Source: Henricia sp. BOLD:AAB3569
Lineage: Eukaryota; Echinodermata; Asteroidea; Spinulosida; Echinasteridae
DNA length: 64,000 bases
Direction: 5' to 3'
NCBI GenBank assembly: GCA_037783545.1
Contig: JBBELK010000436.1
Coordinates: forward strand, 1-64,000
Part shown: positions 1-14,622 of the stretch, one piece after another
Layout of the letters: every line of letters starts with the position of its first letter
Position numbering within the stretch: the first letter of the stretch is position 1
Position numbers and translations under genes: made by a program
Notes under the pieces: model-generated
Database searches by the model: none
The model's input: only the letters and a program-made list of their open reading frames with translations
What the model was told of the DNA's origin: nothing

Positions 1-180
1 GCACTTGTCATGCAAAATTGACAGATTTTCGCTGGAAATGACGGAGAAATTGCAGAGTTTAGGGAAAACGGAGCTCGGCTACGTGGTTATTCCCCTAACC
101 GTGGCTGTTGGGACACCCTGCGCCGCGCTGGTGTACATTTGTACGGCCGTTGACTCACCCCAGATTGTGACGGGAATTAG

Positions 181-453
181 GTCAAAGTGTGTCCCAAATG
201 CCGGCAAATTTGGAAATCAAGGAATTTTCCAACCAACTTCAAATTTTGCATGCTCCAAACTGTATATATTCCGCACTTGTCATGCAAAATTGACAGATTT
301 TCGCTGGGAAATGACGGAGAAATGTCAGAGTTTAGGGAAAACGGAGCTCGGCTACGTGGTTATTCCCCTAACCGTGGCTGTTGGGACACCCTGCGCCGCG
401 CTGGTGTACATTTGTACGGCCGTTGACTCACCCCAGATTGTGACGGGAATTAG
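181..453 (+). repeat. Representative satellite monomer
   Basis: This is one near-consensus unit, given as a reference for reading the array. In order it holds a short dyad (TTGGAAA, 9-nt spacer, TTTCCAA at 210-232), a TATATATT tract, a TGACAG-TTTTCGC block, a GAGCTC site, a CpG-rich stretch around TGCGCCGCGC, a GTAC-ATTT-GTAC inverted repeat and a TGACTCA heptamer at 424-430. It carries one private change, ATGTCAG for the usual ATTTCAG near 313. One forward frame is free of stops across the monomer boundary because 273 is divisible by three. Confidence 0.9.
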
Positions 454-3400
454 GTCAAAGTGTGTACCAAATGCCGGCAAATTTGGAAATCAAGGAATTT
501 TCCAACCAACTTCAAATTTTGCATGCTCCAAACTGTATATATTCCGCACTTGTCATGCAAAATTGACAGATTTTCGCTGGGAAGTGACGGAGAAATTTCA
601 GAGTTTAGGGAAAACGGAGCTCGGCTACGTGGTTATTCCCCTAACCGTGGCTGTTGGGACACCCTGCGCCGCGCTGGTGTACATTTGTACGGCCGTTGAC
701 TCACCCCAGATTGTGACGGGAATTAGGTCAAAGTGTGTCCCAAAGGCCGGCAAATTTGGAAATCAAGGAATTTTCCAACCAACTTCAAATTTTGCATGCT
801 CCAAACTGTATATATTCCGCACTTGTCATGCAAAATTGACAGATTTTCGCTGGGAAATGACGGAGAAATTTCAGAGTTTAGGGAAAACGGAGCTCGGCTA
901 CGTGGTTATTCCCCTAACCGTGGCTGTTGGGACACCCTGCGCCGCGCTGGTGTACATTTGTACGGCCGTTGACTCACCCCAGATTGTGACGGGAATTAGG
1001 TCAAAGTGTGTACCAAATGCCGGCAAATTTGGAAATCAAGGAATTTTCCAACCAACTTCAAATTTTGCATGCTCCAAACTGTATATATTCCGCACTTGTC
1101 GTGCAAAATTGACAGATTTTCGCTGGGAAGTGACGGAGAAATTTCAGAGTTTAGGGAAAACGGAGCTCGGCTGCGTGGTTATTCCCCTAACCGTGGCTGT
1201 TGGGACAACCCTGCGCCGCGCTGGTGTACATTTGTACTGCCGTTGACTCACCCCAGATTGTGACGGGAATTAGGTCAAAGTGTGTCCCAAATGCCGGCAA
1301 ATTTGGAAATCAAGGAATTTTCCAACCAACTTCAAATTTTGCATGCTCCAAACTGTAAATATTCCGCACTTGTCATGCAAAATTGACAGATTTTCGCTGG
1401 GAAATGACGGAGAAATTTCAGAGTTTAGGGAAAACGGAGCTCGGCTACGTGTTTATTCCCCTAACCGTGGCTGTTGGGACACCCTGCGCCGCGCTGGTGT
1501 ACATTTGTACGGCCGTTGACTCACCCCAGATTGTGACGGGAATTAGGTCAAAGTGTGTCCCAAATGCCGGCAATTTGGAAATCAAGGAATTTTCCAACCA
1601 ACTTCAAATTTTGCATGCTCCAAACTGTATATATTCCGCATTTGTCATGCAAAATTGACAGATTTTCGCTGGGAAATGACGGAGAAATTTCAGAGTTTAG
1701 GGAAAACGGAGCTCGGCTACGTGGTTATTCCCCTAACCGTGGCTGTTGGGACACCCTGCGCCGCGCTGGTGTACATTTGTACGGCCGTTGACTCACCCCA
1801 GATTGTGACGGGAATTAGGTCAAAGTGTGTCCCAAATGCCGGCAAATTTGGAAATCAAGGAATTTCCAACCAACTTCAAATGTTGCATGCTCCAAACTGT
1901 ATATATTCCGCACTTGTCATGCAAAATTGACAGATTTTCGCTGGGAAATGACGGAGAAATTTCAGAGTTTAGGGAAAACGGAGCTCGGCTACGTGGTTAT
2001 TCCCCTAACCGTGGCTGTTGGGACACCCTGCGCCGCGCTGGTGTACATTTGTACGGCCGTTGACTCACCCCAGATTGTGACGGGAATTAGGTCAAAGTGT
2101 GTCCCAAATGCCGGCAAATTTGGAAATCAAGGAATTTTCCAACCAACTTCAAATTTTGCATGCTCCAAACTGTATATATTCCGCACTTGTCATGCAAAAT
2201 TGACAGATTTTCGCTGGGAAATGACGGAGAAATTTCAGAGTTTAGGGAAAACGGAGCTCGGCTACGTGGTTATTCCCCTAACCGTGGCTGTTGGGACACC
2301 CTGCGCCGCGCTGGTGTACATTTGTACGGCCGTTGACTCACCCCAGATTGTGACGGGAATTAGGTCAAAGTGTGTCCCAAATGCCGGCAAATTTGGAAAT
2401 CAAGGAATTTTCCAACCAACTTCAAATTTTGCATGCTCCAAACTGTATATATTCCGCACTTGTCATGCAAAATTGACAGATTTTCGCTGGGAAATGACGG
2501 AGAAATTTCAGAGTTTAGGGAAAACGGAGCTCGGCTACGTGGTTATTCCCCTAACCGTGGCTGTTGGGACACCCTGCGCCGCGCTGGTGTACATTTGTAC
2601 GGCCGTTGACTCACCCCAGATTGTGACGGGAATTAGGTCAAAGTGTGTCCCAAATGCCGGCAAATTTGGAAATCAAGGAATTTTCCAACCAACTTCAAAT
2701 TTTGCATGCTCCAAACTGTATATATTCCGCACTTGTCATGCAAAATTGACAGATTTTCGCTGGGAAATGACGGAGAAATTTCAGAGTTTAGGGAAAACGG
2801 AGCTCGGCTACGTGTTATTCCCCTAACCGTGGCTGTTGGGACACCCTGCGCCGCGCTGGTGTACATTTGTACGGCCGTTGACTCACCCCAGATTGTGACG
2901 GGAATTAGGTCAAAGTGTGTCCCAAATGCCGGCAAATTTGGAAATCAAGGAATTTTCCAACCAACTTCAAATTTTGCATGCTCCAAAACTGTATATATTC
3001 CGCACTTGTCATGCAAAATTGACAGATTTTCGCTGGGAAATGACGGAGAAATTTCAGAGTTTAGGGAAAACGGAGCTCGGCTACGTGGTTATTCCCCTAA
3101 CCGTGGCTGTTGGGACACCCTGCGCCGCGATGGTGTACATTTGTACGGCCGTTGACTCACCCCAGATTGTGACGGGAATTAGGTCAAAGTGTGTCCCAAA
3201 TGCCGGCAAATTTGGAAATCAAGGAATTTTCCAACCAACTTCAAATTTTGCATGCTCCAAACTGTATATATTCCGCACTTGTCATGCAAAATTGACAGAT
3301 TTTCGCTGGGAAATGACGGAGAAATTTCAGAGTTTAGGGAAAACGGAGCTCGGCTACGTGGTTATTCCCCTAACCGTGGCTGTTGGGACACCCTGCGCCG

Positions 3401-6400
3401 CGCTGGTGTACATTTGTACGGCCGTTGACTCACCCCAGATTGTGACGGGAATTAGGTCAAAGTGTGTCCCAAATGCCGGCAAATTTGGAAATCAAGGAAT
3501 TTTCCAACCAACTTCAAATTTTGCATGCTCCAAACTGTATATATTCCGCACTTGTCATGCAAAATTGACAGATTTTCGCTGGGAAATGACGGAGAAATTT
3601 CAGAGTTTAGGGAAAACGGAGCTCGGCTACTTGGTTATTCCCCTAACCGTGGCTGTTGGGACACCCTGCGCCGCGCTGGTGTACATTTGTACGGCCGTTG
3701 ACTCACCCCAGATTGTGACGGGAATTAGGTCAAAGTGTGTCCCAAATGCCGGCAAATTTGGAAATCAAGGAATTTTCCAACCAACTTCAAATTTTGCATG
3801 CTCCAAACTGTATATATTCCGCACTTGTCATGCAAAATTGACAGATTTTCGCTGGGAAATGACGGAGAAATTTCAGAGTTTAGGGAAAACGGAGCTCGGC
3901 TACGTGGTTATTCCCCTAACCGTGGCTGTTGGGACACCCTGCGCCGCGCTGGTGTACATTTGTACGGCCGTTGACTCACCCCAGATTGTGACGGGAATTA
4001 GGTCAAAGTGTGTCCCAAATGCCGGCAAATTTGGAAATCAAGGAATTTTCCAACCAACTTCAAATTTTGCATGCTCCAAACTGTATATATTCCGCACTTG
4101 TCATGCAAAATTGACAGATTATCGCTGGGAAATGACGGAGAAATTTCAGAGTTTAGGGAAAACGGAGCTCGGCTACGTGGTTATTCCCCTAACCGTGGCT
4201 GTTGGGACACCCTGCGCCGCGCTGGTGTACATTTGTACGGCCGTTGACTCACCCCAGATTGTGACGGGAATTAGGTCAAAGTGTGTCCCAAATGCCGGCA
4301 AATTTGGAAATCAAGGAATTTTCCAACCAACTTCAAATTTTGCATGCTCCAAACTGTATATATTCCGCACTTGTCATGCAAAATTGACAGATTTTCGCTG
4401 GGAAATGACGGAGAAATTTCAGAGTTTAGGGAAAACGGAGCTCGGCTACGTGGTTATTCCCCTAACCGTGGCTGTTGGGACACCCTGCGCCGCGCTGGTG
4501 TACATTTGTACGGCCGTTGACTCACCCCAGATTGTGACGGGAATTAGGTCAAAGTGTGTCCCAAATGCCGGCAAATTTGGAAATCAAGGAATTTTCCAAC
4601 CAACTTCAAATTTTGCATGCTCCAAACTGTATATATTCCGCACTTGTCATGCAAAATTGACAGATTTTCGCTGGGAAATGACGGAGAAATTTCAGAGTTT
4701 AGGGAAAACGGAGCTCGGCTACGTGGTTATTCCCCTAACCGTGGCTGTTGGGACACCCTGCGCCGCGCTGGTGTACATTTGTACGGCCGTTAGACTCACC
4801 CCAGATTGTGACGGGAATTAGGTCAAAGTGTGTCCCAAATGCCGGCAAATTTGGAAATCAAGGAATTTTCCAACCAACTTCAAATTGTGCATGCTCCAAA
4901 CTGTATATATTCCGCACTTGTCATGCAAAATTGACAGATTTTCGCTGGGAAATGACTGAGAAATTTCAGAGTTTAGGGAAAACGGAGCTCGGCTACGTGG
5001 TTATTCCCCTAACCGTGGCTGTTGGGACACCCTGCGCCGCGCTGGTGTACATTTGTACGGCCGTTGACTCACCCCAGATTGTGACGGGAATTAGGTCAAA
5101 GTGTGTCCCAAATGCCGGCAAATTTGGAAATCAAGGAATTTTCCAACCAACTTCAAATTTTGCATGCTCCAAACTGTATATATTCCGCACTTGTCATGCA
5201 AAATTGACAGATTTTCGCTGGGAAATGACGGAGAAATTTCAGAGTTTAGGGAAAACGGAGCTCGGCTACGTGGTTATTCCCCTAACCGTGGCTGTTGGGA
5301 CACCCTGCGCCGCGCTGGTGTACATTTGTACGGCCGTTGACTCACCCCAGATTGTGACGGGAATTAGGTCAAAGTGTGTCCCAAATGCCGGCAAATTTGG
5401 AAATCAAGGAATTTTCCAACCAACTTCAAATTTTGCATGCTCCAAACTGTATATATTCCGCACTTGTCATGCAAAATTGACAGATTTTCGCTGGGAAATG
5501 ACGGGAAATTTCAGAGTTTAGGGAAAACGGAGCTCGGCTACGTGGTTATTCCCTAACCGTGGCTGTTGGGACACCCTGCGCCGCGCTGGTGTACATTTGT
5601 ACGGCCGTTGACTCACCCCAGATTGTGACGGGAATTAGGTCAAAGTGTGTCCCAAATGCCGGCAAATTTGGAAATCAAGGAATTTTCCAACCAACTTCAA
5701 ATTTTGCATGCTCCAAACTGTATATATTCCGCACTTGTCATGCAAAATTGACAGATTTTCGCTGGGAAATGACGGGGAAATTTCAGAGTTTAGGGAAAAC
5801 GGAGTTCGGCTACGTGGTTATTCCCCTAACCGTGGCTGTTGGGACACCCTGCGCCGCGCTGGTGTACATTTGTACGACCGTTGACTCACCCCAGATTGTG
5901 ACGGGAATTAGGTCAAAGTGTGTCCCAAATGCCGGCAAATTTGGAAATCAAGGAATTTTCCAACCAACTTCAAATTTTGCATGCTCCAAACTGTATATAT
6001 TCCGCACTTGTCATGCAAAATTGACAGATTTTCGCTGGGAAATGACGGAGAAATTTCAGAGTTTAGGGAAAACGGAGCTCGGCTACGTGGTTATTCCCCT
6101 AACCGTGGCTGTTGGGACACCCTGCGCCGCGCTGGTGTACATTTGTACGGCCGTTGACTCACCCCAGATTGTGACGGGAATTAGGTCAAAGTGTGTCCCA
6201 AATGCCGGCAAATTTGGAAATCAAGGAATTTTCCAACCAACTTCAAATTTTGCATGCTCAAAACTGTATATATTCCGCACTTGTCATGCAAAATTGACAG
6301 ATTTTCGCTGGGAAATGACGGAAAAATTTCAGAGTTTAGGGAAAACGGAGCTCGGCTACGTGGTTATTCCCCTAACCGTGGCTGTTGGGACACCCTGCGC

Positions 6401-9400
6401 CGCGCTGGTGTACATTTGTACGGCCGTTGACTCACCCCAGATTGTGACGGGAATTAGGTCAAAGTGTGTCCCAAATGCCGGCAAATTTGGAAATCAAGGA
6501 ATTTTCCAACCAACTTCAAATTTTGCATGCTCCAAACTGTATACATTCCGCACTTGTCATGCAAAATTGACAGATTTTCGCTGGGAAGTGACGGAGAAAT
6601 TTCAGAGTTTAGGGAAAACGGAGCTTGGCTACGTGGTTATTCCCTAACCGTGGCTGTTGGGACACCCTGCGCCGCGCTGGTGTACATTTGTACTGCCGTT
6701 GACTCACCCCAGATTGTGACGGGAATTAGGTCAAAGTGTGTCCCAAATGCCGGCAAATTTGGAAATCAAGGAATTTTCCAACCAACTTCAAATTTTGCAT
6801 GCTCCAAACTGTATATATTCCGCACTTGTCATGCAAAATTGACAGATTTTCGCTGGGAAGTGACGGAGAAATTTCAGAGTTTAGGGAAAACGGAGCTCGG
6901 CTACGTGGTTATTCCCCTAACCGTGGCTGTTGGGACACCCTGCGCCGCGCTGGTGTACATTTGTACGGCCGTTGACTCACCCCAGATTGTGACGGGAATT
7001 AGGTCAAAGTGTGTCCCAAATGCCGGCAAATTTGGAAATCAAGAATTTTCCAACCAACTTCAAATTTTGCATGCTCCAAACTGTATATATTCCGCACTTG
7101 TCATGCAAAATTGACAGATTTTCGCTGGGAAATGACGGAGAAATTTCAAAGTTTAGGGAAAACGGAGCTTGGCTACGTGGTTATTCCCCTAACCGTGGCT
7201 GTTGGGACACCCTGCGCTGCGCTGGTGTACATTTGTACGGCCGTTGACTCACCCCAGATTGTGACGGGAATTTGGTCAAAGTGTGTCCCAAATGCCGGCA
7301 AATTTGGAAATCAAGCAATTTTTCAACCAACTTCAAATTTTGCATGCTCCAAACTGTATATATTCCGCACTTGTCATGCAAAATTGACAGATTTTCGCTG
7401 GGAAATGACGGAGAAATTTCAGAGTTTAGGGAAAACGGAGCTCGGCTACGTGGTTATTCCCCTAACCGTGGCTGTTGGGACACCCTGCGCCGCGCTGGTG
7501 TACATTTGTACGGCCGTTGACTCACCCCAGATTGTGACGGGAATTAGGTCAAAGTGTGTCCCAAATGCCGGCAAATTTGGAAATCAAGGAATTTTCCAAC
7601 CAACTTCAAATTTTGCATGCTCCAAACTGTCCGCACTTGTCATGCAAAATTGACAGATTTTCGCTGGGAAATGACGGAGAAATTTCAGAGTTTAGGGAAA
7701 ACGGAGCTCGGCTACGTGGTTATTCCCCTAACCGTGGCTGTTGGGACACCCTGCGCCGCGCTGGTGTACATTTGTACGGCCGTTGACTCACCCCAGATTG
7801 TGACGGGAATTAGGTCAAAGTGTGTACCAAATGCCGGCAAATTTGGAAATCAAGGAATTTTCCAACCAACTTCAAATTTTGCATGCTCCAAACTGTATAT
7901 ATTCCGCACTTGTCATGCAAAATTGACAGATTTTCGCTGGGAAATGACGGAGAAATTTCAGAGTTTAGGGAAAACGGAACTCGGCTACGTGGTTATTCCC
8001 CTAACCGTGGCTGTTGGGACACCCTGCGCCGCGCTGGTGTACATTTGTACGGCCGTTGACTCACCCCAGATTGTGACGGGAATTAGGTCAAAGTGTGTCC
8101 CAAATGCCGGCAAATTTGGAAATCAAGGAATTTTCCAACCAACTTCAAATTTTACATGCTCCAAACTGTATATATTCCGCACTTGTCATGCAAAATTGAC
8201 AGATTTTCGCTGGGAAATGACGGAGAAATTTCAGAGTTTAGGGAAAACGGAGCTCGGCTACGTGGTTATTCCCCTAACCGTGGCTGTTGGGACACCCTGC
8301 GCCGCGCTGGTGTACATTTGTACGGCCGTTGACTCACCCCAGATTGTGACGGGAATTAGGTCAAAGTGTGTCCCAAATGCCGGCAAATTTGGAAATCAAG
8401 GAATTTTCCAACCAACTTCAAATTTTGCATGCTCCAAACTGTATATATTCCGCACTTGTCATGCAAAATTGACAGATTTTCGCTGGGAAATGACGGAGAA
8501 ATTTCAGAGTTTAGGGAAAACGGAGCTCGGCTACGTGGTTATTCCCCTAACCGTGGCTGTTGGGACACCCTGCGCCGCGCTGGTGTACATTTGTACGGCC
8601 GTTGACTCACCCTAGATTGTGACGGGAATTAGGTCAAAGTGTGTCCCAAATGCCGGCAAATTTGGAAATCAAGGAATTTTCCAACCAACTTCAAATTTTG
8701 CATGCTCCAAACTGTATATATTCCGCACTTGTCATGCAAAATTGACAGATTTTCGCTGGGAAATGACGGAGAAATTTCAGAGTTTAGGGAAAACGGAGCT
8801 CGGCTACGTGGTTATTCCCCTAACCGTGGCTGTTGGGACACCCTGCGCCGCGCTGGTGTACATGTGTACGGCCGTTGACTCACCCCAGATTGTGACGGGA
8901 ATTAGGTCAAAGTGTGTCCCAAATGCCGGCAAATTTGGAAATCAAGGAATTTTCCAACCAACTTCAAATTTTGCATGCTCCAAACTGTATATATTCCGCA
9001 CTTGTCATGCAAAATTGACAGATTTTCGCTGGGAAATGACGGAGAAATTTCAGAGTTTAGGGAAAACGGAGCTCGGCTACGTGGTTATTCCCCTAACCGT
9101 GGCTGTTGGGACACCCTGCGCCGCGCTGGTGTACATTTGTACGGCCGTTGACTCACCCCAGATTGTGACGGGAATTAGGTCAAAGTGTGTCCCAAATGCC
9201 GGCAAATTTGGAAATCAAGGAATTTTCCAACCAACTTCAAATTTTGCATGCTCCAAACTGTATATATTCCGCACTTGTCATGCAAAATTGACAGATTTTC
9301 GCTGGGAAATGACGGAGAAATTTCAGAGTTTAGGGAAAACGGAGCTCGGCTACGTGGTTATTCCCCTAACCGTGGCTGTTGGGACACCCTGCGCCGCGCT

Positions 9401-11349
9401 GGTGTACATTTGTACGGCCGTTGACTCACCCCAGATTGTGACGGGAATTAGGTCAAAGTGTGTCCCAAGTGCCGGCAAATTTGGAAATCAAGGAATTTTC
9501 CAACCAACTTCAAATTTTGCATGCTCCAAACTGTATATATTCCGCACTTGTCATGCAAAATTGACAGATTTTCGCTGGGAAATGACGGAGAAATTTCAGA
9601 GTTTAGGGAAAACGGAGCTCGGCTACGTGGTTATTCCCCTAACCGTGGCTGTTGGGACACCCTGCGCCGCGCTGGTGTACATTTGTACGGCCGTTGACTC
9701 ACCCCAGATTGTGACGGGAATTAGGTCAAAGTGTGTCCCAAATGCCGGCAAATTTGGAAATCAAGGAATTTTCCAACCAACTTCAAATTTTGCATGCTCC
9801 AAACTGTATATATTCCGCACTTGTCATGCAAATTGACAGATTTTCGCTGGGAAATGACGGAGAAATTTCAGAGTTTAGGGAAAACGGAGCTCGGCTACGT
9901 GGTTATTCCCCTAACCGTGGCTGTTGGGACACCCTGCGCCGCGCTGGTGTACATTTGTACGGCCGTTGACTCACCCCAGATTGTGACGGGAATTAGGTCA
10001 AAGTGTGTCCCAAATGCCGGCAAATTTGGAAATCAAGGAATTTTCCAACCAACTTCAAATTTTGCATGCTCCAAACTGTATATATTCCGCACTTGTCATG
10101 CAAAATTGACAGATTTTCGCTGGGAAATGACGGAGAAATTTCAGAGTTTAGGGAAAACGGAGCTCGGCTACGTGGTTATTCCCCTAACCGTGGCTGTTGG
10201 GACACCCTGCGCCGCGCTGGTGTACATTTGTACGGCCGTTGACTCACCCCAGATTGTGACGGGAATTAGGTCAAAGTGTGTACCAAATGCCGGCAAATTT
10301 GGAAATCAAGGAATTTTCCAACCAACTTCAAATTTTGCATGCTCCAAACTGTATATATTCCGCACTTGTCATGCAAAATTGACAGATTTTCGCTGGGAAG
10401 TGACGGATAAATTTCAGAGTTTAGGGAAAACGGAGCTCGGCTACGTGGTTATTCCCCTAACCGTGGCTGTCGGGACACCCTGCGCTGCGCTGGTGTACAT
10501 TTGTACGGCCGTTGACTCACCCCAGATTGTGACGGGAATTTGGTCAAAGTGTGTCCCAAATGCCGGCAAATTTGGAAATCAAGGAATTTTCCAACCAACT
10601 TCAAATTTTGCATGCTCCAAACTGTATATATTCCGCACTTGTCATGCAAAATTGACAGATTTTCGCTGGGAAATGACGGAGAAATTTCAGAGTTTAGGGA
10701 AAACGGAGCTCGGCTACGTGGTTATTCCCCTAACCGTGGCTGTTGGGACACCCTGCGCCGCGCTGGTGTACAATTGTACGGCCGTTGACTCACCCCAGAT
10801 TGTGACGGGAATTAGGTCAAAGTGTGTCCCAAATGCCGGCAAATTTGGAAATCAAGGAATTTTCCAACCAACTTCAAATTTTGCATGCTCCAAACTGTAT
10901 ATATTCCGCACTTGTCATGCAAAATTGACAGATTTTCGCTGGGAAATGACGGAGAAATTTCAGAGTTTAGGGAAAACGGAGCTCGGCTACGTGGTTATTC
11001 CCCTAACCGTGGCTGTTGGGACACCCTGCGCCGCGCTGGTGTACATTTGTACGGCCGTTGACTCACCCCAGATTGTGACAGGAATTAGGTCAAAGTGTGT
11101 CCCAAATGCCGGCAAATTTGGAAATCAAGGAATTTTCCAACCAACTTCAAATTTTGCATGCTCCAAACTGTATATATTCCGCACTTGTCATGCAAAATTG
11201 ACAGATTTTCGCTGGGAAATGACGGAGACATTTCAGAGTTTAGGGAAACGGAGCTCGGCTACGTGGTTATTCCCCTAACCGTGGCTGTTGGGACACCCTG
11301 CGCCGCGCTGGTGTACATTTGTACGGCCGTTGACTCACCCCAGATTGTG

Positions 11350-14300
11350 ACGGGAATTAGGTCAAAGTGTGTCCCAAATGCCGGCAAATTTGGAAATCAA
11401 GGAATTTTCCAACCAACTTCAAATTTTGCATGCTCCAAACTGTATATATTCCGCACTTGTCATGCAAAATTGACAGATTTTCGCCTGGAAATGACAGAGA
11501 AATTTCAAAGTTTAGGGAAAACGGAGCTTGGCTATGTGGTTATTCCCCTAACCGTGGCTGTTGGGACACCCTGTGCTGCGCTGGTGTACATTTGTACGGC
11601 AGTTGACTCACCCCAGATTGTGACGGGAATTTGGTCAAAGTGTGTCCCAAATGCCGGCAAATTTGGAAATCAAGGAATTTTCCAACCAACTTCAAATTTT
11701 GCATGCTCCAAACTGTATATATTCCGCACGTGTCATGCAAAATTGACAGATTTTCGCTGGGAAATGACGGAGAAATTTCAGAGTTTAGGGAAAACGGAGC
11801 TCGGCTACGTGGTTATTCCCCTAACCGTGGCTGTTGGGACACCCTGCGCCGCGCTGGTGTACATTTTTACGGCCGTTGACTCACCCCAGATTGTGACGGG
11901 AATTAGGTCAAAGTGTGACCCAAATGCCGGCAAATTTGGAAATCAAGGAATTTTCCAACCAACTTCAAATTTTGCATGCTCCAAACTGTATATATTCCGC
12001 ACTTGTCATGCAAAATTGACAGATTTTCGCTGGGAAATGACGGAGAAATTTAAGAGTTTAGGGAAAACGGAGCTCGGCTACGTGGTTATTCCCCTAACCG
12101 TGGCTGTTGGGACACCCTGTGCCGCGATGGTGTACATTTCTACGGCCGTTGACTCACCCCAGATTGTGACGGGAATTAGGTCAAAGTGTGTCCCAAATGC
12201 CGGCAAATTTGGAAATCAAGGAATTTTCCAACCAACTTCAAATTTTGCATGCTCCAAACTGTATATATTCCGCACTTGTCATGCAAAATTGACAGATTTT
12301 CGCTGGGAAGTGACGGAGAAATTTCAGAGTTTAGGGAAAACGGAGCTCGGCTACGTGGTTATTCCCCTAACCGTGGCTGTTGGGACACCCTGCGCCGCGC
12401 TGGTGTACATTTGTACGGCCGTTGACTCACCCCAGATTGTGACGGGAATTAGGTCAAAGTGTGTCCCAAATGCCGGCAAATTTGGAAATCAAGGAATTTT
12501 CCAACCAACTTCAAATTTTGCATGCTCCAAACTGTATATATTCCGCACTTGTCATGCAAAATTGACAGATTTTCGCTGGGAAATGACGGAGAAATTTCAG
12601 AGTTTAGGGAAAACGGAGCTCGGCTACGTGGTTATTCCCCTAACCGTGGCTGTTGGGACACCCTGCGCCGCGCTGGTGTACATTTGTACGGCCGTTGACT
12701 CACCCCAGATTGTGACGGGAATTAGGTCAAAGTGTGTCCCAAATGCCGGCAAATTTGGAAATCAAGGAATTTTCCAACCAACTTCAAATTTTGCATGCTC
12801 CAAACTGTATATATTCCGCACTTGTCATGCAAAATTGACAGATTTTCGCTGGGAAATGACGGAGAAATTTCAGAGTTTAGGGAAAACGGAGCTCGGCTAC
12901 GTGGTTATTCCCTAACCGTGGCTGTTGGGACACCCTGCGCCGCGCTGGTGTACATTTGTACGGCCGTTGACTCACCCCAGATTGTGACAGGAATTAGGTC
13001 AAAGTGTGTCCCAAATGCCGGCAAATTTGGAAATCAAGGAATTTTCCAACCAACTTCAAATTTTGCATGCTCCAAACTGTATATATTCCGCACTTGTCAT
13101 GCAAAATTGACAGATTTTCGCCTGGAAATGACAGAGAAATTTCAAAGTTTAGGGAAAACGGAGCTTGGCTATGTGGTTATTCCCCTAACCGTGGCTGTTG
13201 GGACACCCTGTGCTGCGCTGGTGTACATTTGTACGGCAGTTGACTCACCCCAGATTGTGACGGGAATTTGGTCAAAGTGTGTCCCAAATGCCGGCAAATT
13301 TGGAAATCAAGGAATTTTCCAACCAACTTCAAATTTTGCATGCTCCAAACTGTATATATTCCGCACGTGTCATGCAAAATTGACAGATTTTCGCTGGGAA
13401 ATGACGGAGAAATTTCAGAGTTTAGGGAAAACGGAGCTCGGCTACGTGGTTATTCCCCTAACCGTGGCTGTTGGGACACCCTGCGCCGCGCTGGTGTACA
13501 TTTTTACGGCCGTTGACTCACCCCAGATTGTGACGGGAATTAGGTCAAAGTGTGACCCAAATGCCGGCAAATTTGGAAATCAAGGAATTTTCCAACCAAC
13601 TTCAAATTTTGCATGCTCCAAACTGTATATATTCCGCACTTGTCATGCAAAATTGACAGATTTTCGCTGGAAATGACGGAGAAATTTCAGAGTTTAGGGA
13701 AAACGGAGCTCGGCTACGTGGTTATTCCCCTAACCGTGGCTGTTGGGACACCCTGTGCCGCGATGGTGTACATTTCTACGGCCGTTGACTCACCCCAGAT
13801 TGTGACGGGAATTAGGTCAAAGTGTGTCCCAAATGCCGGCAAATTTGGAAATCAAGGAATTTTCCAACCAACTTCAAATTTTGCATGCTCCAAACTGTAT
13901 ATATTCCGCACTTGTCATGCAAAATTGACAGATTTTCGCTGGGAAGTGACGGAGAAATTTCAGAGTTTAGGGAAAACGGAGCTCGGCTACGTGGTTATTC
14001 CCCTAACCGTGGCTGTTGGGACACCCTGCGCCGCGCTGGTGTACATTTGTACGGCCGTTGACTCACCCCAGATTGTGACGGGAATTAGGTCAAAGTGTGT
14101 CCCAAATGCCGGCAAATTTGGAAATCAAGGAATTTTCCAACCAACTTCAAATTTTGCATGCTCCAAACTGTATATATTCCGCACTTGTCATGCAAAATTG
14201 ACAGATTTTCGCTGGGAAATGACGGAGAAATTTCAGAGTTTAGGGAAAACGGAGCTCGGCTACGTGGTTATTCCCCTAACCGTGGCTGTTGGGACACCCT

Positions 14301-14622
14301 GCGCCGCGCTGGTGTACATTTGTACGGCCGTTGACTCACCCCAGATTGTGACGGGAATTAGGTCAAAGTGTGTCCCAAATGCCGGCAAATTTGGAAATCA
14401 AGGAATTTTCCAACCAACTTCAAATTTTGCATGCTCCAAACTGTATATATTCCGCACTTGTCATGCAAAATTGACAGATTTTCGCTGGGAAATGACGGAG
14501 AAATTTCAGAGTTTAGGGAAAACGGAGCTCGGCTACGTGGTTATTCCCTAACCGTGGCTGTTGGGACACCCTGCGCCGCGCTGGTGTACATTTGTACGGC
14601 CGTTGACTCACCCCAGATTGTG
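11350..14622 (+). repeat. 6-mer higher-order repeat, two copies (about 1,637 bp each)
   Basis: The segment from about 11,350 to 12,986 is repeated from about 12,987 to 14,622. Linked variants return at an offset of 1,636-1,637: CGCCTGG with GACAGAG, GGCTATG, TGTGCTGCGC, GGCAGTTG, TTTGGTC, CGCACGTGTC, CATTTTTACGG, TGTGACCC, CGCGATGG and CATTTCTACGG. Both copies end with the same one-base loss in the CCCCTAACC run (12,911 and 14,536). Copy 2 has its own one-base loss in CGCTGGG near 13,670, and copy 1 has a private AATTTAAGAG near 12,050. The shared deletion shows that the whole 6-mer was amplified as one unit. Confidence 0.88.

Noticed and set aside
260-272. TATATATT tract as a promoter in each monomer
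   Set aside because: It matches a TATA-like string, but nothing else supports transcription initiation and no gene follows.
295-325. CENP-B box resemblance (TTTTCGCTGGGAAATGACGG)
   Set aside because: The TTCG and CGG halves are spaced too far apart and the required A and CGGG positions do not line up with the 17-bp consensus.
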